A stretch of 64,000 bases of DNA from Arsenophonus apicola (GTDB lineage Bacteria > Pseudomonadota > Gammaproteobacteria > Enterobacterales > Enterobacteriaceae), in assembly GCF_020268605.1 (NCBI RefSeq), contig NZ_CP084222.1, positions 248,001 to 312,000 on the forward strand. Reading direction: 5' to 3'. The position numbers were made by a program, and so were the translations under genes. This document shows, piece after piece, positions 45,652-55,727 of the stretch. Positions within the stretch are counted from its first letter, which is position 1; each line of letters opens with the position of its first letter. The notes beneath the pieces were generated by a model. It saw only the letters and a program-made list of their open reading frames with translations, searched no databases and was not told the DNA's origin.

Positions 45652-47685
45652 ATGCAAAAAACTGTGTTAGCACTACTTATTAGTCTGTCTGCTCTGACAG
45701 GCTCTTCCTTTGTTGTTGCCAAAGGCGTTACTTACGGCGAACAAAAAATCACATTGTCTGATTACATTTCTCCGGGTAATGATTTTTATCAGTATGTTAA
45801 TCAGGATTGGATAACCCATGCAGAAATCCCAGCTGGAATGTCACGAATTAATTCCTTTGTTGAGTTATATCTCAAAACAGAAAAACAGTTGCAAGCACTG
45901 ATAAATAAACTTGAAGTTCAACCGCAAAGTGAGCTTAATCATAATCAACGCAATATTCGTAATCTTTATCGTAGCTATTTAAATGAAACAGCCGTTGAAA
46001 AAGCAGGTTTAACGCCGGTACAAAATGCACTTAATGCTATCAAGCAGGCAAAAACTCATGCTGACATTACTAATCTAATGGCAAAACCAGGTTATATGCC
46101 ATTTATTTCCTATTGGGTAGGATTGGATGCAAAAGTACCTGATACTTACGTTCTTTATCTGGGGCAAGGCGGCTTAGGCTTACCTAATAGAAATTACTAT
46201 CTGGATAACACTAAACAGATGGAGACTATCCGTCAGGATTATGTCGCTTATATTGCCACTATTTTACAATTAGCGGGAGAAAAAGAAACGCAGTTAAAGG
46301 CTAAGCAAATTTTTGCATTAGAAAAATCGTTGGCAAAAGTACATTGGACACCAGAGGCTGAACGTGACACGTTGAAAAATTATCATCCAATGTCGCTTAG
46401 TCAACTAAAAAAGTTTACGCCAGATTATCAATGGCAGGGTTTTATTCAACAATGGAAACTGTCAGATGAACAGCTAGCGAAAGTTATCGTAGAAAATGAC
46501 AGTGCAGTTGAGCAATTGGCAAAAATATTGGCGCATACACCGATATCTACCCTGCAAGACTACTTATTTTTCCACTATCTGAGTAGTACAGCCAATTACT
46601 TGAATCAAGCTTTTTCTGATGCTCGATTTAATTTTTATTCAAGCCGATTAAATGGTATTAAACAGCAGCGGTCACGTAAAGAACGGGCATTAGAAGTCGT
46701 TAATAAACTACAAGGGGAGCCATTGGGGCAACTTTATGTTGCAACTTATTTTGATCCTGATGCTAAAAATAAGATCCAAAATTTGGTGAGCTATGTTAAA
46801 GGGACTTTTAAAACCCGTTTGCAAAATAATGACTGGATGGATAAACAAACCCGTCAGGAAGCACTAAAAAAACTTAACCAATTTACAGTCAAAATTGGCT
46901 ACCCAGAAAAATGGCATGATTTTAGTACGTTACACTTGCAACCAGATACATTATTCGACAATTATTTGCAAGTACAAAACTGGCTCTATCAAGATAATAT
47001 GAGTCGGATCGGAGAAAAAGTCAGGAAGTGGGAATGGGGGATGACGCCACAAACAATTAATGCTTACTATAATCCCGTTCAGAATGAAATTGTTTTCCCG
47101 GCTGCTATTTTGCAAGCGCCATTTTTTGATCAAAATGTTGATCCTGCTTATAACTATGGTGCCATTGGTGCGGTGATTGGGCATGAAATGGGACATGGCT
47201 TTGACGATCAAGGTCGTCTTTATGACGGAAGCGGGCAATTAAGAAACTGGTGGTCAGCAGCTTCACAACTGCATTTTGAAGAAAAAACTGCCAACCTTAT
47301 TAAACAGTATAATGGGTTTAAAATTGATGGTTTAACGGTTAACGGTAAACTGACCCTAGGTGAGAATATTGGTGATCTCGGTGGGTTAAATATTGCCCTC
47401 AATGCTTATAAGCAATTTTCTAAAGAACATTATCCCAATGGTGAACCACCGATTATCGATGGAATGACGGGTTTACAACGCTTCTTTATTGCCTGGGCAA
47501 GAACTTGGCGGGAGTTAGCCAATAAAGAGTCCGAGCGTAATAAGATTATGACTGATCCCCATAGTCCGAATCCTTATCGTGCCAACGGCGTGGTACGTAA
47601 TATGGATGATTGGTATACAGCCTTTAAGGTAGAAAAGGAGCATAAGCTTTATCTGGCGCCTAAAGAGAGGATCCATATCTGGTAG
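45652..47685 (+). CDS. pepO: M13 (neprilysin-like) zinc endopeptidase, PepO type
   Basis: This 677-residue protein has a signal peptide ending near VVA-KG (residue 24) and the full M13 architecture: an N-terminal M13_N domain starting GNDFYQYVNQDWI, the NAYYNP substrate-binding motif, the zinc motif HEMGH at residues 511-515, GENIGDLGG with the third ligand Glu571 and Asp575, and the conserved terminal Trp. It is probably a periplasmic oligopeptidase. It is not part of the E. coli K-12 set at this position. The symbol is by family and is less certain than the function. Confidence 0.92.
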   Translation: MQKTVLALLISLSALTGSSFVVAKGVTYGEQKITLSDYISPGNDFYQYVNQDWITHAEIPAGMSRINSFVELYLKTEKQLQALINKLEVQPQSELNHNQRNIRNLYRSYLNETAVEKAGLTPVQNALNAIKQAKTHADITNLMAKPGYMPFISYWVGLDAKVPDTYVLYLGQGGLGLPNRNYYLDNTKQMETIRQDYVAYIATILQLAGEKETQLKAKQIFALEKSLAKVHWTPEAERDTLKNYHPMSLSQLKKFTPDYQWQGFIQQWKLSDEQLAKVIVENDSAVEQLAKILAHTPISTLQDYLFFHYLSSTANYLNQAFSDARFNFYSSRLNGIKQQRSRKERALEVVNKLQGEPLGQLYVATYFDPDAKNKIQNLVSYVKGTFKTRLQNNDWMDKQTRQEALKKLNQFTVKIGYPEKWHDFSTLHLQPDTLFDNYLQVQNWLYQDNMSRIGEKVRKWEWGMTPQTINAYYNPVQNEIVFPAAILQAPFFDQNVDPAYNYGAIGAVIGHEMGHGFDDQGRLYDGSGQLRNWWSAASQLHFEEKTANLIKQYNGFKIDGLTVNGKLTLGENIGDLGGLNIALNAYKQFSKEHYPNGEPPIIDGMTGLQRFFIAWARTWRELANKESERNKIMTDPHSPNPYRANGVVRNMDDWYTAFKVEKEHKLYLAPKERIHIW

Positions 47686-47692
47686 ACTTCAA

Positions 47693-47721
47693 TATCAGGC
47701 TCTATAGTATAGAGCCTGATA
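47693..47721 (+). terminator. Perfect inverted repeat after the M13 peptidase gene
   Basis: Two 14-base arms are exact reverse complements around a single G at 47707. In RNA this folds as a ten-pair stem TATCAGGCTC/GAGCCTGATA with a nine-base loop. It starts eight bases after the stop codon. No T-run follows directly, so termination strength is uncertain. Confidence 0.6.
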
Positions 47722-47818
47722 AACTTGCTGCTTTTGGGTAATAACATTAGTAAGCACTTCATTTGTATAATCGCGAACATAAATTATATGCGACATTCAA
47801 CAATGAGGTGAATTAATA

Positions 47819-48838
47819 ATGGATAAATCAATCACCGTTGCCTGTGTACAGGCAGCTCCGGTATTTATGGATTTGGCAGGAACTATCGATAAAACTATCG
47901 ATTTAATAAAAGAAGCGGCAAGTAAGGGGGCGGAATTAATTGCTTTTCCGGAAAATTGGCTACCTGGCTATCCCTGGTTTCTTTGGTTGGACTCACCCGC
48001 AGCATTAACCCCACTGGTTTATCAATATTATCAAAATTCTTTAGTATTAGACAGTGATCAGGCAAAGCGTATCGCTTCGGTGGCTAGAGAGAATAATATT
48101 TGGCTGCTATTGGGTCTGAGTGAAAAAGATCATGGTACCCTTTATATGGCTCAATGGCTTATCAGTAATACGGGTGAAACGATCGGTGTGCGGCGAAAAC
48201 TTAAACCGACCCATGTTGAGCGCACTCTATTTGGTGAAAGTGATGGTTCATCGCTAAAAACATTTACTACTCCGTTAGGCATAATAGGTGCGTTGTGTTG
48301 TTGGGAACACATTCAACCGTTAACGCGTTATGTTATGTATGCTCAGCATGAGCAAATTCATATTGGGTCTTGGCCTAGTTTTAGTATTTATCGCGATGCA
48401 ACAGCTGCTTTGAGCCCTGAAGTTAATATCGCGCTTTCACGCGCCTATGCAGTAGAAGGGCAGTGTTTTGTTATTGCGCCATGTGCCACTGTGTCAGAGC
48501 AGATGATTGAACAGTTATGTACAGATGAGACTAAGCGGAACTTGTTAAAAGCAGGTGGTGGTTATGCGCGTATATTTGGCCCAGATGGCAGTGAGCTAAC
48601 AGCACCGTTGGCAGAAAATGAGGAAGGATTACTGTTGGCTACGCTTGAACCTGCCGCAATTACCTACGCCAAAGCAATTGCTGATCCGGTCGGCCATTAT
48701 TCACGTCCAGACGTGACTTGTTTACTGTTTAACCCTGCGGCTAATCGTCCGTTAACAACTAAAATGGCTTCTTATACTGTCCTAAATGATACAAAACAGA
48801 TTGCATTACCAGGGAGTGAGGAAATTCAGGCTAATTAG
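47819..48838 (+). CDS. Nitrilase-family carbon-nitrogen hydrolase
   Basis: The 339-residue protein belongs to the true nitrilase branch of the C-N hydrolase superfamily, which converts nitriles to acids and ammonia, often as spiral oligomers. The catalytic triad is visible: Glu45 (FPENWLPGYP), Lys129 (RRKLKPTHVERT) and Cys161 (GALCCWEH). The ITVACVQAAPVFMD start and the C-terminal DPVGHYSRPDV segment are typical of nitrilases of aliphatic or arylacetonitrile type; the substrate cannot be told from sequence. It has its own terminator. It lies where E. coli has msrA-ytfL, suggesting acquisition. Confidence 0.9.
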   Translation: MDKSITVACVQAAPVFMDLAGTIDKTIDLIKEAASKGAELIAFPENWLPGYPWFLWLDSPAALTPLVYQYYQNSLVLDSDQAKRIASVARENNIWLLLGLSEKDHGTLYMAQWLISNTGETIGVRRKLKPTHVERTLFGESDGSSLKTFTTPLGIIGALCCWEHIQPLTRYVMYAQHEQIHIGSWPSFSIYRDATAALSPEVNIALSRAYAVEGQCFVIAPCATVSEQMIEQLCTDETKRNLLKAGGGYARIFGPDGSELTAPLAENEEGLLLATLEPAAITYAKAIADPVGHYSRPDVTCLLFNPAANRPLTTKMASYTVLNDTKQIALPGSEEIQAN

Positions 48839-49269
48839 CATATTCAGACTATTATCTGAACAGATGTAATGATGAATTCTAATATATCCACTTGATCGCA
48901 TGTAGCTGTTTAAACAGTGATATAATTACCAAAATTTGTGGTTATTTGGTAATTATTTTTTCAGCCTACCCTCTATTTATATCCCTATCTAAACTTTTTA
49001 TGGTAAGAAAATTTTTCCATTTCGTTTTTTCGAAAGAAAGTTGCTATTTTTAATAAGGTATTTGGTACATAAATTTTGGCTTAACGGTATAAAAATAAAT
49101 AACCAATAGTGCTATTAGTTAAAAATGTTTTAGCATGCTATTCAACTACTGTTATTGAGCCAAAATCGAGAGTGAAAGATTGCATTATTTATTATTAATA
49201 TCTTGTATATCTTGTTTAATTTAACCAAAATGAGTGAGTTTTTATCGTTATTTTCCATTAGGAGTTGGC
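48839..49269. other. Spacer between nitrilase gene and tamA
   Basis: These 431 bases contain the terminator at 48923-48961, a 12-base palindrome CTGTTTAAACAG at 48906-48917, and the presumed tamA promoter. No ORF is credible. Confidence 0.6.
48923..48961 (+). terminator. Intrinsic terminator after the nitrilase gene
   Basis: TAATTACCAAA (48923-48933) and TTTGGTAATTA (48945-48955) are perfect complements with an 11-base loop, followed directly by six T. The stem is AT-rich but complete. Confidence 0.75.
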
Positions 49270-51012
49270 GTGCCAAGATATTCTTTGCTTTGTTTTCTTT
49301 GTATGTCGATGGTAGTGCCTATTGCCAATGGTGCCAATCTTCGTTTAAAAGTTGAGGGTTTGACAGGAGAACTTGAAAAAAACGTTCGTATTCAGCTCTC
49401 AAGTATCACTCAGGATGAAATTGCCACAGATGGTCGTTTTCGCGTGAGAGTTGATAAGGCAATTCGTTTAGGGTTAAGGCCGTTAGGTTATTATGAACCC
49501 ACTATTGAATTTTCTTATCAGGAATTTCAACCACCTTCTCGACCCGTTTTAACCGCGAAAGTTGATCCTGGAAAACCGGTTCATGTGGCAGATGTAAAGA
49601 TAACACTAAAGGGAGCGGCCAAATATGATAAAGACTATGCGGAAATGATAGCCCGCAATACGCCCCCAAAAGGAATTATTCTTAATCATGGCGATTATGA
49701 AGATTTGAAACAGGGATTTAGTCGGCTGGCGGTTCGTAAAGGTTATTTTGATGCAGAAATGGAAAAAAGTCAGTTAGGCGTTTCATTAGCTCATCTAGCT
49801 TCTTATTGGGTATTTGATTTCAATAGTGGTGAGCGTTATCGTTTCGGCGCTATCAAATATGAAGGCGCTCAAATTCGCGAAGATTATTTAAATAATATTG
49901 TTCCCTTTAAACAGGGAGACTATTACGCTTCTGAGCAATTGGCTGAATTCAATCAACGGTTAGTCAGTACGGGTTGGTTCAATTCCGCCATTGTGACACC
50001 TGATATCAATAAAGCGCGTCAGAAAGGCACCCATATTCTGCCAATGGACGCGGTATTAACGCCACGTGCGCGAAATCATGTTGAATTAGGTGGTGGTTAT
50101 TCCACTGATGTCGGCCCTCGAGTCAAGGCTACTTGGAATAAGCCCTGGATTAATTCGAGAGGACAGAGTTTTACTTCCAGCCTCAGTCTTTCGCAACCTG
50201 AACAAATTATTGATGCAAGCTATAAAATTCCACTAAAAAAGAGCCCCTTAGAACAATACTATGCCGTTCAGGCCGGTTTCAAACGTACTGACTTAAATGA
50301 TACCCAGTCTGATACGACAACCCACAATTTATTAAGGAATTGGGATTATTATAAAGGTTGGCAATATGGCGTTAATTTGCGTTGGAGTCTTAGCCATTTT
50401 ACCCAGGCAAATGTAACCAATACAACTATGCTTCTGTATCCTGGCGTCAGTCTCAGCCGCATGCGACAACGAGGTGGCGCCATGCCCTATTGGGGGGATA
50501 GCCAACGATATACTATTGATATTTCTAATACTACCTGGGGTTCAGATATCGATTTTATTGTATTACAAGCGCAAAATGTTTGGATAAGAACCCCCTGGAA
50601 AGGGCATCGTTTTGTTGTAAGAGGTCATCTGGGTTGGATAGAAGCTAATCGATTTGACAAAGTCCCTCCCGATCTGCGTTTTTTTGCTGGTGGTGATCGC
50701 AGTATCAGAGGTTATGGTTATCAAAAAATTTCCCCTACCAATGACCAAGGAAAATTAACCGGTGCTTCCAAATTAGCCGTCGGCTCACTGGAATATCAAT
50801 ATAATGTGACGGGCAACTGGTGGGGTGCCATATTTGTTGATGGTGGTGAGGCGGTCAATGATTTTAATAAGGATGATTTTAAAGTTGGCGCTGGCGTTGG
50901 TATTCGCTGGGTTTCACCAGTTGGGCCAATTAAACTGGATATTGCTGCACCGGTTGGTGATCCTGATCATAGCAAAGTACAATTTTATATTGGGTTAGGT
51001 GCTGAGCTATGA
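49270..51012 (+). CDS. tamA: Translocation and assembly module outer-membrane subunit TamA
   Basis: TamA is an Omp85-family barrel that with TamB supports outer-membrane protein insertion and lipid transport. I place the start at GTG 49270, with AGGAG five bases before it, giving 580 residues (E. coli 577) and a signal peptide ending PIANGA; an upstream GTG at 49234 adds 12 residues that spoil the signal. Three POTRA domains precede the 16-strand barrel with FFAGGDRSIRGYGYQ and a C-terminal GPIKLDIAAPVGD and terminal Leu. It overlaps tamB by four bases. Confidence 0.95.
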   Translation: MPRYSLLCFLCMSMVVPIANGANLRLKVEGLTGELEKNVRIQLSSITQDEIATDGRFRVRVDKAIRLGLRPLGYYEPTIEFSYQEFQPPSRPVLTAKVDPGKPVHVADVKITLKGAAKYDKDYAEMIARNTPPKGIILNHGDYEDLKQGFSRLAVRKGYFDAEMEKSQLGVSLAHLASYWVFDFNSGERYRFGAIKYEGAQIREDYLNNIVPFKQGDYYASEQLAEFNQRLVSTGWFNSAIVTPDINKARQKGTHILPMDAVLTPRARNHVELGGGYSTDVGPRVKATWNKPWINSRGQSFTSSLSLSQPEQIIDASYKIPLKKSPLEQYYAVQAGFKRTDLNDTQSDTTTHNLLRNWDYYKGWQYGVNLRWSLSHFTQANVTNTTMLLYPGVSLSRMRQRGGAMPYWGDSQRYTIDISNTTWGSDIDFIVLQAQNVWIRTPWKGHRFVVRGHLGWIEANRFDKVPPDLRFFAGGDRSIRGYGYQKISPTNDQGKLTGASKLAVGSLEYQYNVTGNWWGAIFVDGGEAVNDFNKDDFKVGAGVGIRWVSPVGPIKLDIAAPVGDPDHSKVQFYIGLGAEL

Positions 51013-54000
51013 AATGGATAAAACGAATTAGTCTGGCTTTATTGTTTTTGTTATTAATATTATTAACGATAATTGGTTGGATAGTTACCACGCAATCAGG
51101 CTTACATTTTGCCCTTAATACAGCCGTGCGTTGGTTGCCAGGATTAGAAATTGCGACCATGTCCGGCGGCTGGAGTGATTTGAATTTGCAAGGAGTTCGT
51201 TATCGAACCAAGGGTATTAATGTTGATGTTGATAAATTTAATCTTTCACTCCAAGTTAACTGTTTAAAACGTTTTCAATTGTGCGTTAATAATATTTCAA
51301 CTGAAGGCGTCGATGTTAAGATTGATAGCAAAGCCTTTCAATCTGCCGAAGAGCAAGCTAGCTCAAAACCCTTAACTAAATTGTCGACCCCTTATCCTAT
51401 TTTGTTAAATCAGTTAACCCTCAAAAATATCAGTATCCAGCTTGATAACACCCAGGTTTTGCTGGCTGAATTAACAATGGCGGCTGATTGGCAAGCTAAT
51501 CTATTAACAATTAAACCGACGACAATTAATGGATTAGCAGTTAATTTGCCAAAAACAACAATAGAAGCAAATAAAGAGACAGAAAAAACAGTAATAAAAA
51601 CTACTAATGGGATAGCAGATAAATCACCTGCTGAAACATTAAAAGCCCTGTTTGCTGAGCCCTTATTGGCTAAATTACCTGAAGTCGTGTTGCCTATCGA
51701 TATTAATATTGAGCAGATCCGAGGGATAAACTGGCATTTAGCTGGAGATACTAAGCTATTCGTTGCTAATTTGACATTAATAGCTAGCGTACAAAATCAG
51801 CAGATAGCTATCAAGCAATTTGATGTTGTGGCGCCTGAAGGCAAGATCACTCTCACTGGTGATGCTAATTTGGCTCAGCAGTGGCCGGTCAATATTGCTG
51901 TTCAAGCCGTATCCTATCTTAATGATCTTAAAGGGCAACAAGTTGATTTGAAATTAGAAGGGGCTTTATTACAACAGCTTAAATTAATGTTAAGTTTTAC
52001 GGGGCCCATCAAGGCTAATTTGGTTGCTGAAGCAGCCCTATCACAAGCAGGATTGCCAATTCAATTAACCCTAGAAAGTCAGCAGCTTAATTGGCCACTG
52101 CAAGGTGAACCCGAATATCGTTTAAAGGATCTGCGTTTACGTTTGAATGGTAAGGTGATGAATTATGACCTCTCATTAAGAACCCAAATGGATGGACGGG
52201 ATGTGCCACCGGCCTTATTAACGCTTGATGCTAAAGGGAATGAAGAACAGTTTCGTTTAACTCGTCTGCGATTGAATGCGTTGCAAGGACACACTGAATT
52301 AAGCGGAATTATTGATTGGAGTAAAGCGATAAGTTGGAATGGGTTATTAACTTTATCCAATATTAATACTGCAAAACAGTGGCCACAATGGCCAGCTAAA
52401 TTACAGGGTAAAATCGTCACGACAGGCAGTTTACATGGTGGTAGCTGGCAATTAAAAATCCCTGAAATTACCTTGGATGGTAAGGTAAAAGGTAATTTAT
52501 TACAAACCCGCGGACAGATAAACGGAAATGCCGCAGGTCAATGGAACATTTCCGATTTCAATATCTTACTCGGGCGCAATAAATTAGCTATTAATGGACA
52601 TGTGAGTGACAAATGGCAACTAGATGGGATAATAGATGCCCCCGGTCTCGATGGTGTATTACCTGGTTTAGCGAGTGTCATTAAGGGACAATTAAAATTA
52701 CGAGGTGATTTAAAGTCACCACAATTAATGGTTGATCTGGCAGCTCGTAAAGTTAAATGGCAAAAAAACTTAGCTATTGATAAAGCTATTATTCAAGGTG
52801 ATATCCGTTCTGATAAACAGATCCATGGTCAGTTAACCGTTGCTATTCATCAGTTGAAACAGTCCGATTTAGTTGTGCACAATTTCAACTTAGATGCTAA
52901 AGGTAATGAACAACAGCATAGTGTTAAAATGAATATCGATGGAAAACCCATTTTTGGTCATTTAACACTGAAAGGCCGTTTTGATCGACAGAAAGCGTTA
53001 TGGCAAGGCGTGTTAGATAATACTTTATTTAATTCACCGATCGGTGAATGGCAATTAAGTCGGCCAGTTGCGATTGAGTATGCTAATCAACAACAGGAAG
53101 TCACTTTGTCCCCTCATTGCTGGATAAATGCTAAAGGGCGTTTTTGTCTGTCTAAAACGGCTAAAATTGGTAAGTCCGGTAATGCAGATATTCTATTACA
53201 ACAGTTTGATTTAGCACTGCTCAAACCTTTTTTGCCTGCTGAAACTCAGCTCACAGGCAGTTTTGATGGTGATGCAAAAGTGAGCTGGTATGCGGATGGC
53301 CGTTCACCACAGGCAAAAGTAAATTTGCTTGGTAATAGTGTGAAAATTAAGCAATTAATTGAAGGATCGGTGTTACCAGTTGAATTTCAAACGCTAACAT
53401 TAAATGCAGATATGAGTAATGGTAAGGCGGTCTTACAGTGGTTAATACAAATTAACAATAATGGCAAATTTTCAGGCAATATACGGATTGACGATCTGCA
53501 ACAAAACCGTAAATTATCAGGTAGTGTTAACATTGAAAATATTTCATTAGCATTAATTCGTCCAGTTCTAAGTAAAGGTGAAAAGTTAGATGGCGATTTG
53601 AATGCCGATTTAAGGTTAGCTGGCAATATGAAGCAGCCACTATTAAATGGTAATTTGGCACTTTCTAATGTGGCAGCAAAAGGACACTGGTTTCCATTTG
53701 ATATCAATCAGGGTTTCCTCAAACTGAATTTTATGGGAACACATTCTCAATTAACCGGACGTATAAATACACCAGAAGGTTATTTAAAATTAACCGGAGA
53801 GGCGGATTGGCGTAACATTAAAGCCTGGCAAGCGAGAATTTCGGCCACCGGTAACAAACTGCGGATAACATTACCGCCAATGGTTCGTATTGATGTGGAG
53901 CCGGATATTGTTTTTGAAGCTACACCTAATTTATTAAGTCTTAATGGTAATGTAAATATTCCCTGGGCGCGTATAACAGTACAAGAATTACCGGAATCAG

Positions 54001-54782
54001 CAGTAGGCGTTTCATCAGATGAAGTGATGTTAGATGCAAATTTGCAGCCAATTGAGAAAAAAGGTATATCAATACCAATCTTAACCAATCTACAAATTAA
54101 AATTGGCAATGATGTTCGTCTGGACGCATTTGGTTTAAAAGCTCGATTAACAGGAATATTAAAAGTTATCCAAGATAAACAAGGATTGGGTTTAAATGGC
54201 CAGATTAATATTCCTGAAGGACGATTTCATGCATATGGACAAGATCTTATTGTCCGGAAAGGACAAATTTTATTTTCAGGCCCCGTTGATCAGCCATTCT
54301 TAAATGTAGAAGCGATCCGTAATCCGGAGAGTACCAATGATAATGTGATTGCGGGTGTCAGGGTTACCGGCTTGGCGGATAAACCAAAAGCAACGATTTT
54401 ATCCGAGCCAGTTAAATCGCAGCAGGAAGCGCTGTCTTATTTACTTAGAGGTGAAGGGTTAGATAGTAGTGGCGCAGATAGTACCCATATGGCTGCTTTG
54501 CTGATTAGTATGGGAGTTTCCAAAAGTGGAAAATTATTGGGAAGTATTGGTGAAACATTTGGTGTTTCCGACTTAGCATTAGATACTCAGGGAGTTGGTG
54601 ACAAATCTCAGGTTGTAGTGAGTGGAAAGATTACTAATGATTTGCAAGTTAAATATGGTGTCGGGATATTTAATTCTCTTGCTACATTAACGCTACGCTA
54701 TCGTTTGATGCCAAAATTGTATCTAGAAGCTGTGTCTGGTGTTGATCAGGCACTAGATCTGCTTTATCAGTTTGAGTTTTAA
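51009..54782 (+). CDS. tamB: Translocation and assembly module inner-membrane subunit TamB
   Basis: TamB is a periplasm-spanning AsmA-like protein, anchored in the inner membrane by an N-terminal helix (about residues 7-27), that forms a hydrophobic beta groove to the outer membrane. The 1257 residues match E. coli (1259). The C-terminal DUF490 domain (IPEGRFHAYGQDLIVRKGQILFSGP onward in parts) interacts with TamA. The gene overlaps tamA by four bases and is followed by ytfP two bases later: one operon. Confidence 0.97.
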   Translation: MKWIKRISLALLFLLLILLTIIGWIVTTQSGLHFALNTAVRWLPGLEIATMSGGWSDLNLQGVRYRTKGINVDVDKFNLSLQVNCLKRFQLCVNNISTEGVDVKIDSKAFQSAEEQASSKPLTKLSTPYPILLNQLTLKNISIQLDNTQVLLAELTMAADWQANLLTIKPTTINGLAVNLPKTTIEANKETEKTVIKTTNGIADKSPAETLKALFAEPLLAKLPEVVLPIDINIEQIRGINWHLAGDTKLFVANLTLIASVQNQQIAIKQFDVVAPEGKITLTGDANLAQQWPVNIAVQAVSYLNDLKGQQVDLKLEGALLQQLKLMLSFTGPIKANLVAEAALSQAGLPIQLTLESQQLNWPLQGEPEYRLKDLRLRLNGKVMNYDLSLRTQMDGRDVPPALLTLDAKGNEEQFRLTRLRLNALQGHTELSGIIDWSKAISWNGLLTLSNINTAKQWPQWPAKLQGKIVTTGSLHGGSWQLKIPEITLDGKVKGNLLQTRGQINGNAAGQWNISDFNILLGRNKLAINGHVSDKWQLDGIIDAPGLDGVLPGLASVIKGQLKLRGDLKSPQLMVDLAARKVKWQKNLAIDKAIIQGDIRSDKQIHGQLTVAIHQLKQSDLVVHNFNLDAKGNEQQHSVKMNIDGKPIFGHLTLKGRFDRQKALWQGVLDNTLFNSPIGEWQLSRPVAIEYANQQQEVTLSPHCWINAKGRFCLSKTAKIGKSGNADILLQQFDLALLKPFLPAETQLTGSFDGDAKVSWYADGRSPQAKVNLLGNSVKIKQLIEGSVLPVEFQTLTLNADMSNGKAVLQWLIQINNNGKFSGNIRIDDLQQNRKLSGSVNIENISLALIRPVLSKGEKLDGDLNADLRLAGNMKQPLLNGNLALSNVAAKGHWFPFDINQGFLKLNFMGTHSQLTGRINTPEGYLKLTGEADWRNIKAWQARISATGNKLRITLPPMVRIDVEPDIVFEATPNLLSLNGNVNIPWARITVQELPESAVGVSSDEVMLDANLQPIEKKGISIPILTNLQIKIGNDVRLDAFGLKARLTGILKVIQDKQGLGLNGQINIPEGRFHAYGQDLIVRKGQILFSGPVDQPFLNVEAIRNPESTNDNVIAGVRVTGLADKPKATILSEPVKSQQEALSYLLRGEGLDSSGADSTHMAALLISMGVSKSGKLLGSIGETFGVSDLALDTQGVGDKSQVVVSGKITNDLQVKYGVGIFNSLATLTLRYRLMPKLYLEAVSGVDQALDLLYQFEF

Positions 54783-54784
54783 TT

Positions 54785-55135
54785 ATGCGTATAATTGTTT
54801 ATGGTAGTTTAAGACGTAAACAGGGAAATCATCATTGGATGACCTATGCTCAGCTATTAGGAGAGTATCGGTTGGAAGGTTATGAAATTTATGACTTAGG
54901 TCATTACCCTGCAGTAATACGTGGTAAAGGGACGATAGAATGTGAAGTTTATCGTATTACACCTTCAATTTTAACTGAGCTTGATGAATTAAAAAGGAAT
55001 TCCCAGGATTATGAAAGAGAGTTGATATCGACACCTTATGGTAATGCATGGATTTATCTTTATAAACTTCCGGTAGATGGTTTACGGCGAATTGAAAGTG
55101 GTGATTGGCTAAAACGTAATGGGAAAAGCAAATAA
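54785..55135 (+). CDS. ytfP: YtfP, gamma-glutamylcyclotransferase-fold protein
   Basis: This 116-residue cytosolic protein (E. coli 113) has the GGCT fold with the substrate-loop motif VYGSLRRKQGNH and the Glu/Asp-containing LDELKRNSQDYERELI. Enzymatic activity of the YtfP branch is not established. It is the third gene of the tamA-tamB-ytfP operon. Confidence 0.94.
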   Translation: MRIIVYGSLRRKQGNHHWMTYAQLLGEYRLEGYEIYDLGHYPAVIRGKGTIECEVYRITPSILTELDELKRNSQDYERELISTPYGNAWIYLYKLPVDGLRRIESGDWLKRNGKSK

Positions 55136-55147
55136 ATTTTTCTAACT

Positions 55148-55178
55148 AGATCCCATTTATTAATAATAAAGGGGATCT
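55148..55178. terminator. Hairpin between convergent ytfP and ppa
   Basis: AGATCCC (55148-55154) pairs with GGGATCT (55172-55178), and the inner TTTATT/AATAAA extends the stem. It could end both transcripts, but there is no long T-run on either strand. Confidence 0.4.
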
Positions 55179-55196
55179 GTTAAATCTATATGATGA

Positions 55197-55727
55197 TTAT
55201 TTTTTAGCTGCGCGTTCAAAAGAAGAAAGAATTTCAGCTTTTGCCGCATCAACATTTTCCCAACCTTCCACCTTTACCCATTTGCCTTGTTCTAAATCTT
55301 TATAGTGTTCAAAGAAATGTTTAATTTGAGCACGTAATAATTCAGGTAGATCGTGAATATCCTTAATATGATCGTATTCTTTAGTCAATTTAGAATGAGG
55401 CACAGCAACTAATTTTGCATCTTCACCGGATTCATCGGTCATTTTTAAGACACCGATTGGGCGACAACGGATCACTGCTCCTGGTTGTAGCGGATAAGGT
55501 GTTGGAACTAAAACATCAACAGGATCGCCATCTAGGGAGAGAGTATGGTTGATATAACCATAATTACAGGGATAAAACATAGCAGTAGACATAAAACGAT
55601 CGACAAAGATGGCGCCGGATTTTTTATCTACTTCATATTTTATCGGATCAGCATTGGCTGGAATTTCTATAATGACATAGATATCTTCAGGCAGTTCTTT
55701 CCCTGCCGGTACGTTATTTAGGCTCAT
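55197..55727 (-). CDS. ppa: Inorganic pyrophosphatase
   Basis: The family I soluble pyrophosphatase hydrolyses pyrophosphate and drives biosynthetic reactions. The 176 residues equal E. coli. The active-site signature DGDPVDVLV with three metal-binding Asp residues is present, as are RFMSTAMFYPCNYGYI and YKDLEQGKWVKVEGW. AAGGACA precedes the ATG. Confidence 0.99.
   Translation of the reverse strand: MSLNNVPAGKELPEDIYVIIEIPANADPIKYEVDKKSGAIFVDRFMSTAMFYPCNYGYINHTLSLDGDPVDVLVPTPYPLQPGAVIRCRPIGVLKMTDESGEDAKLVAVPHSKLTKEYDHIKDIHDLPELLRAQIKHFFEHYKDLEQGKWVKVEGWENVDAAKAEILSSFERAAKK

Noticed and set aside
53387..54109. Minus-strand ORFs within tamB (106 and 109 codons)
   Set aside because: They are shadows of the tamB coding frame.
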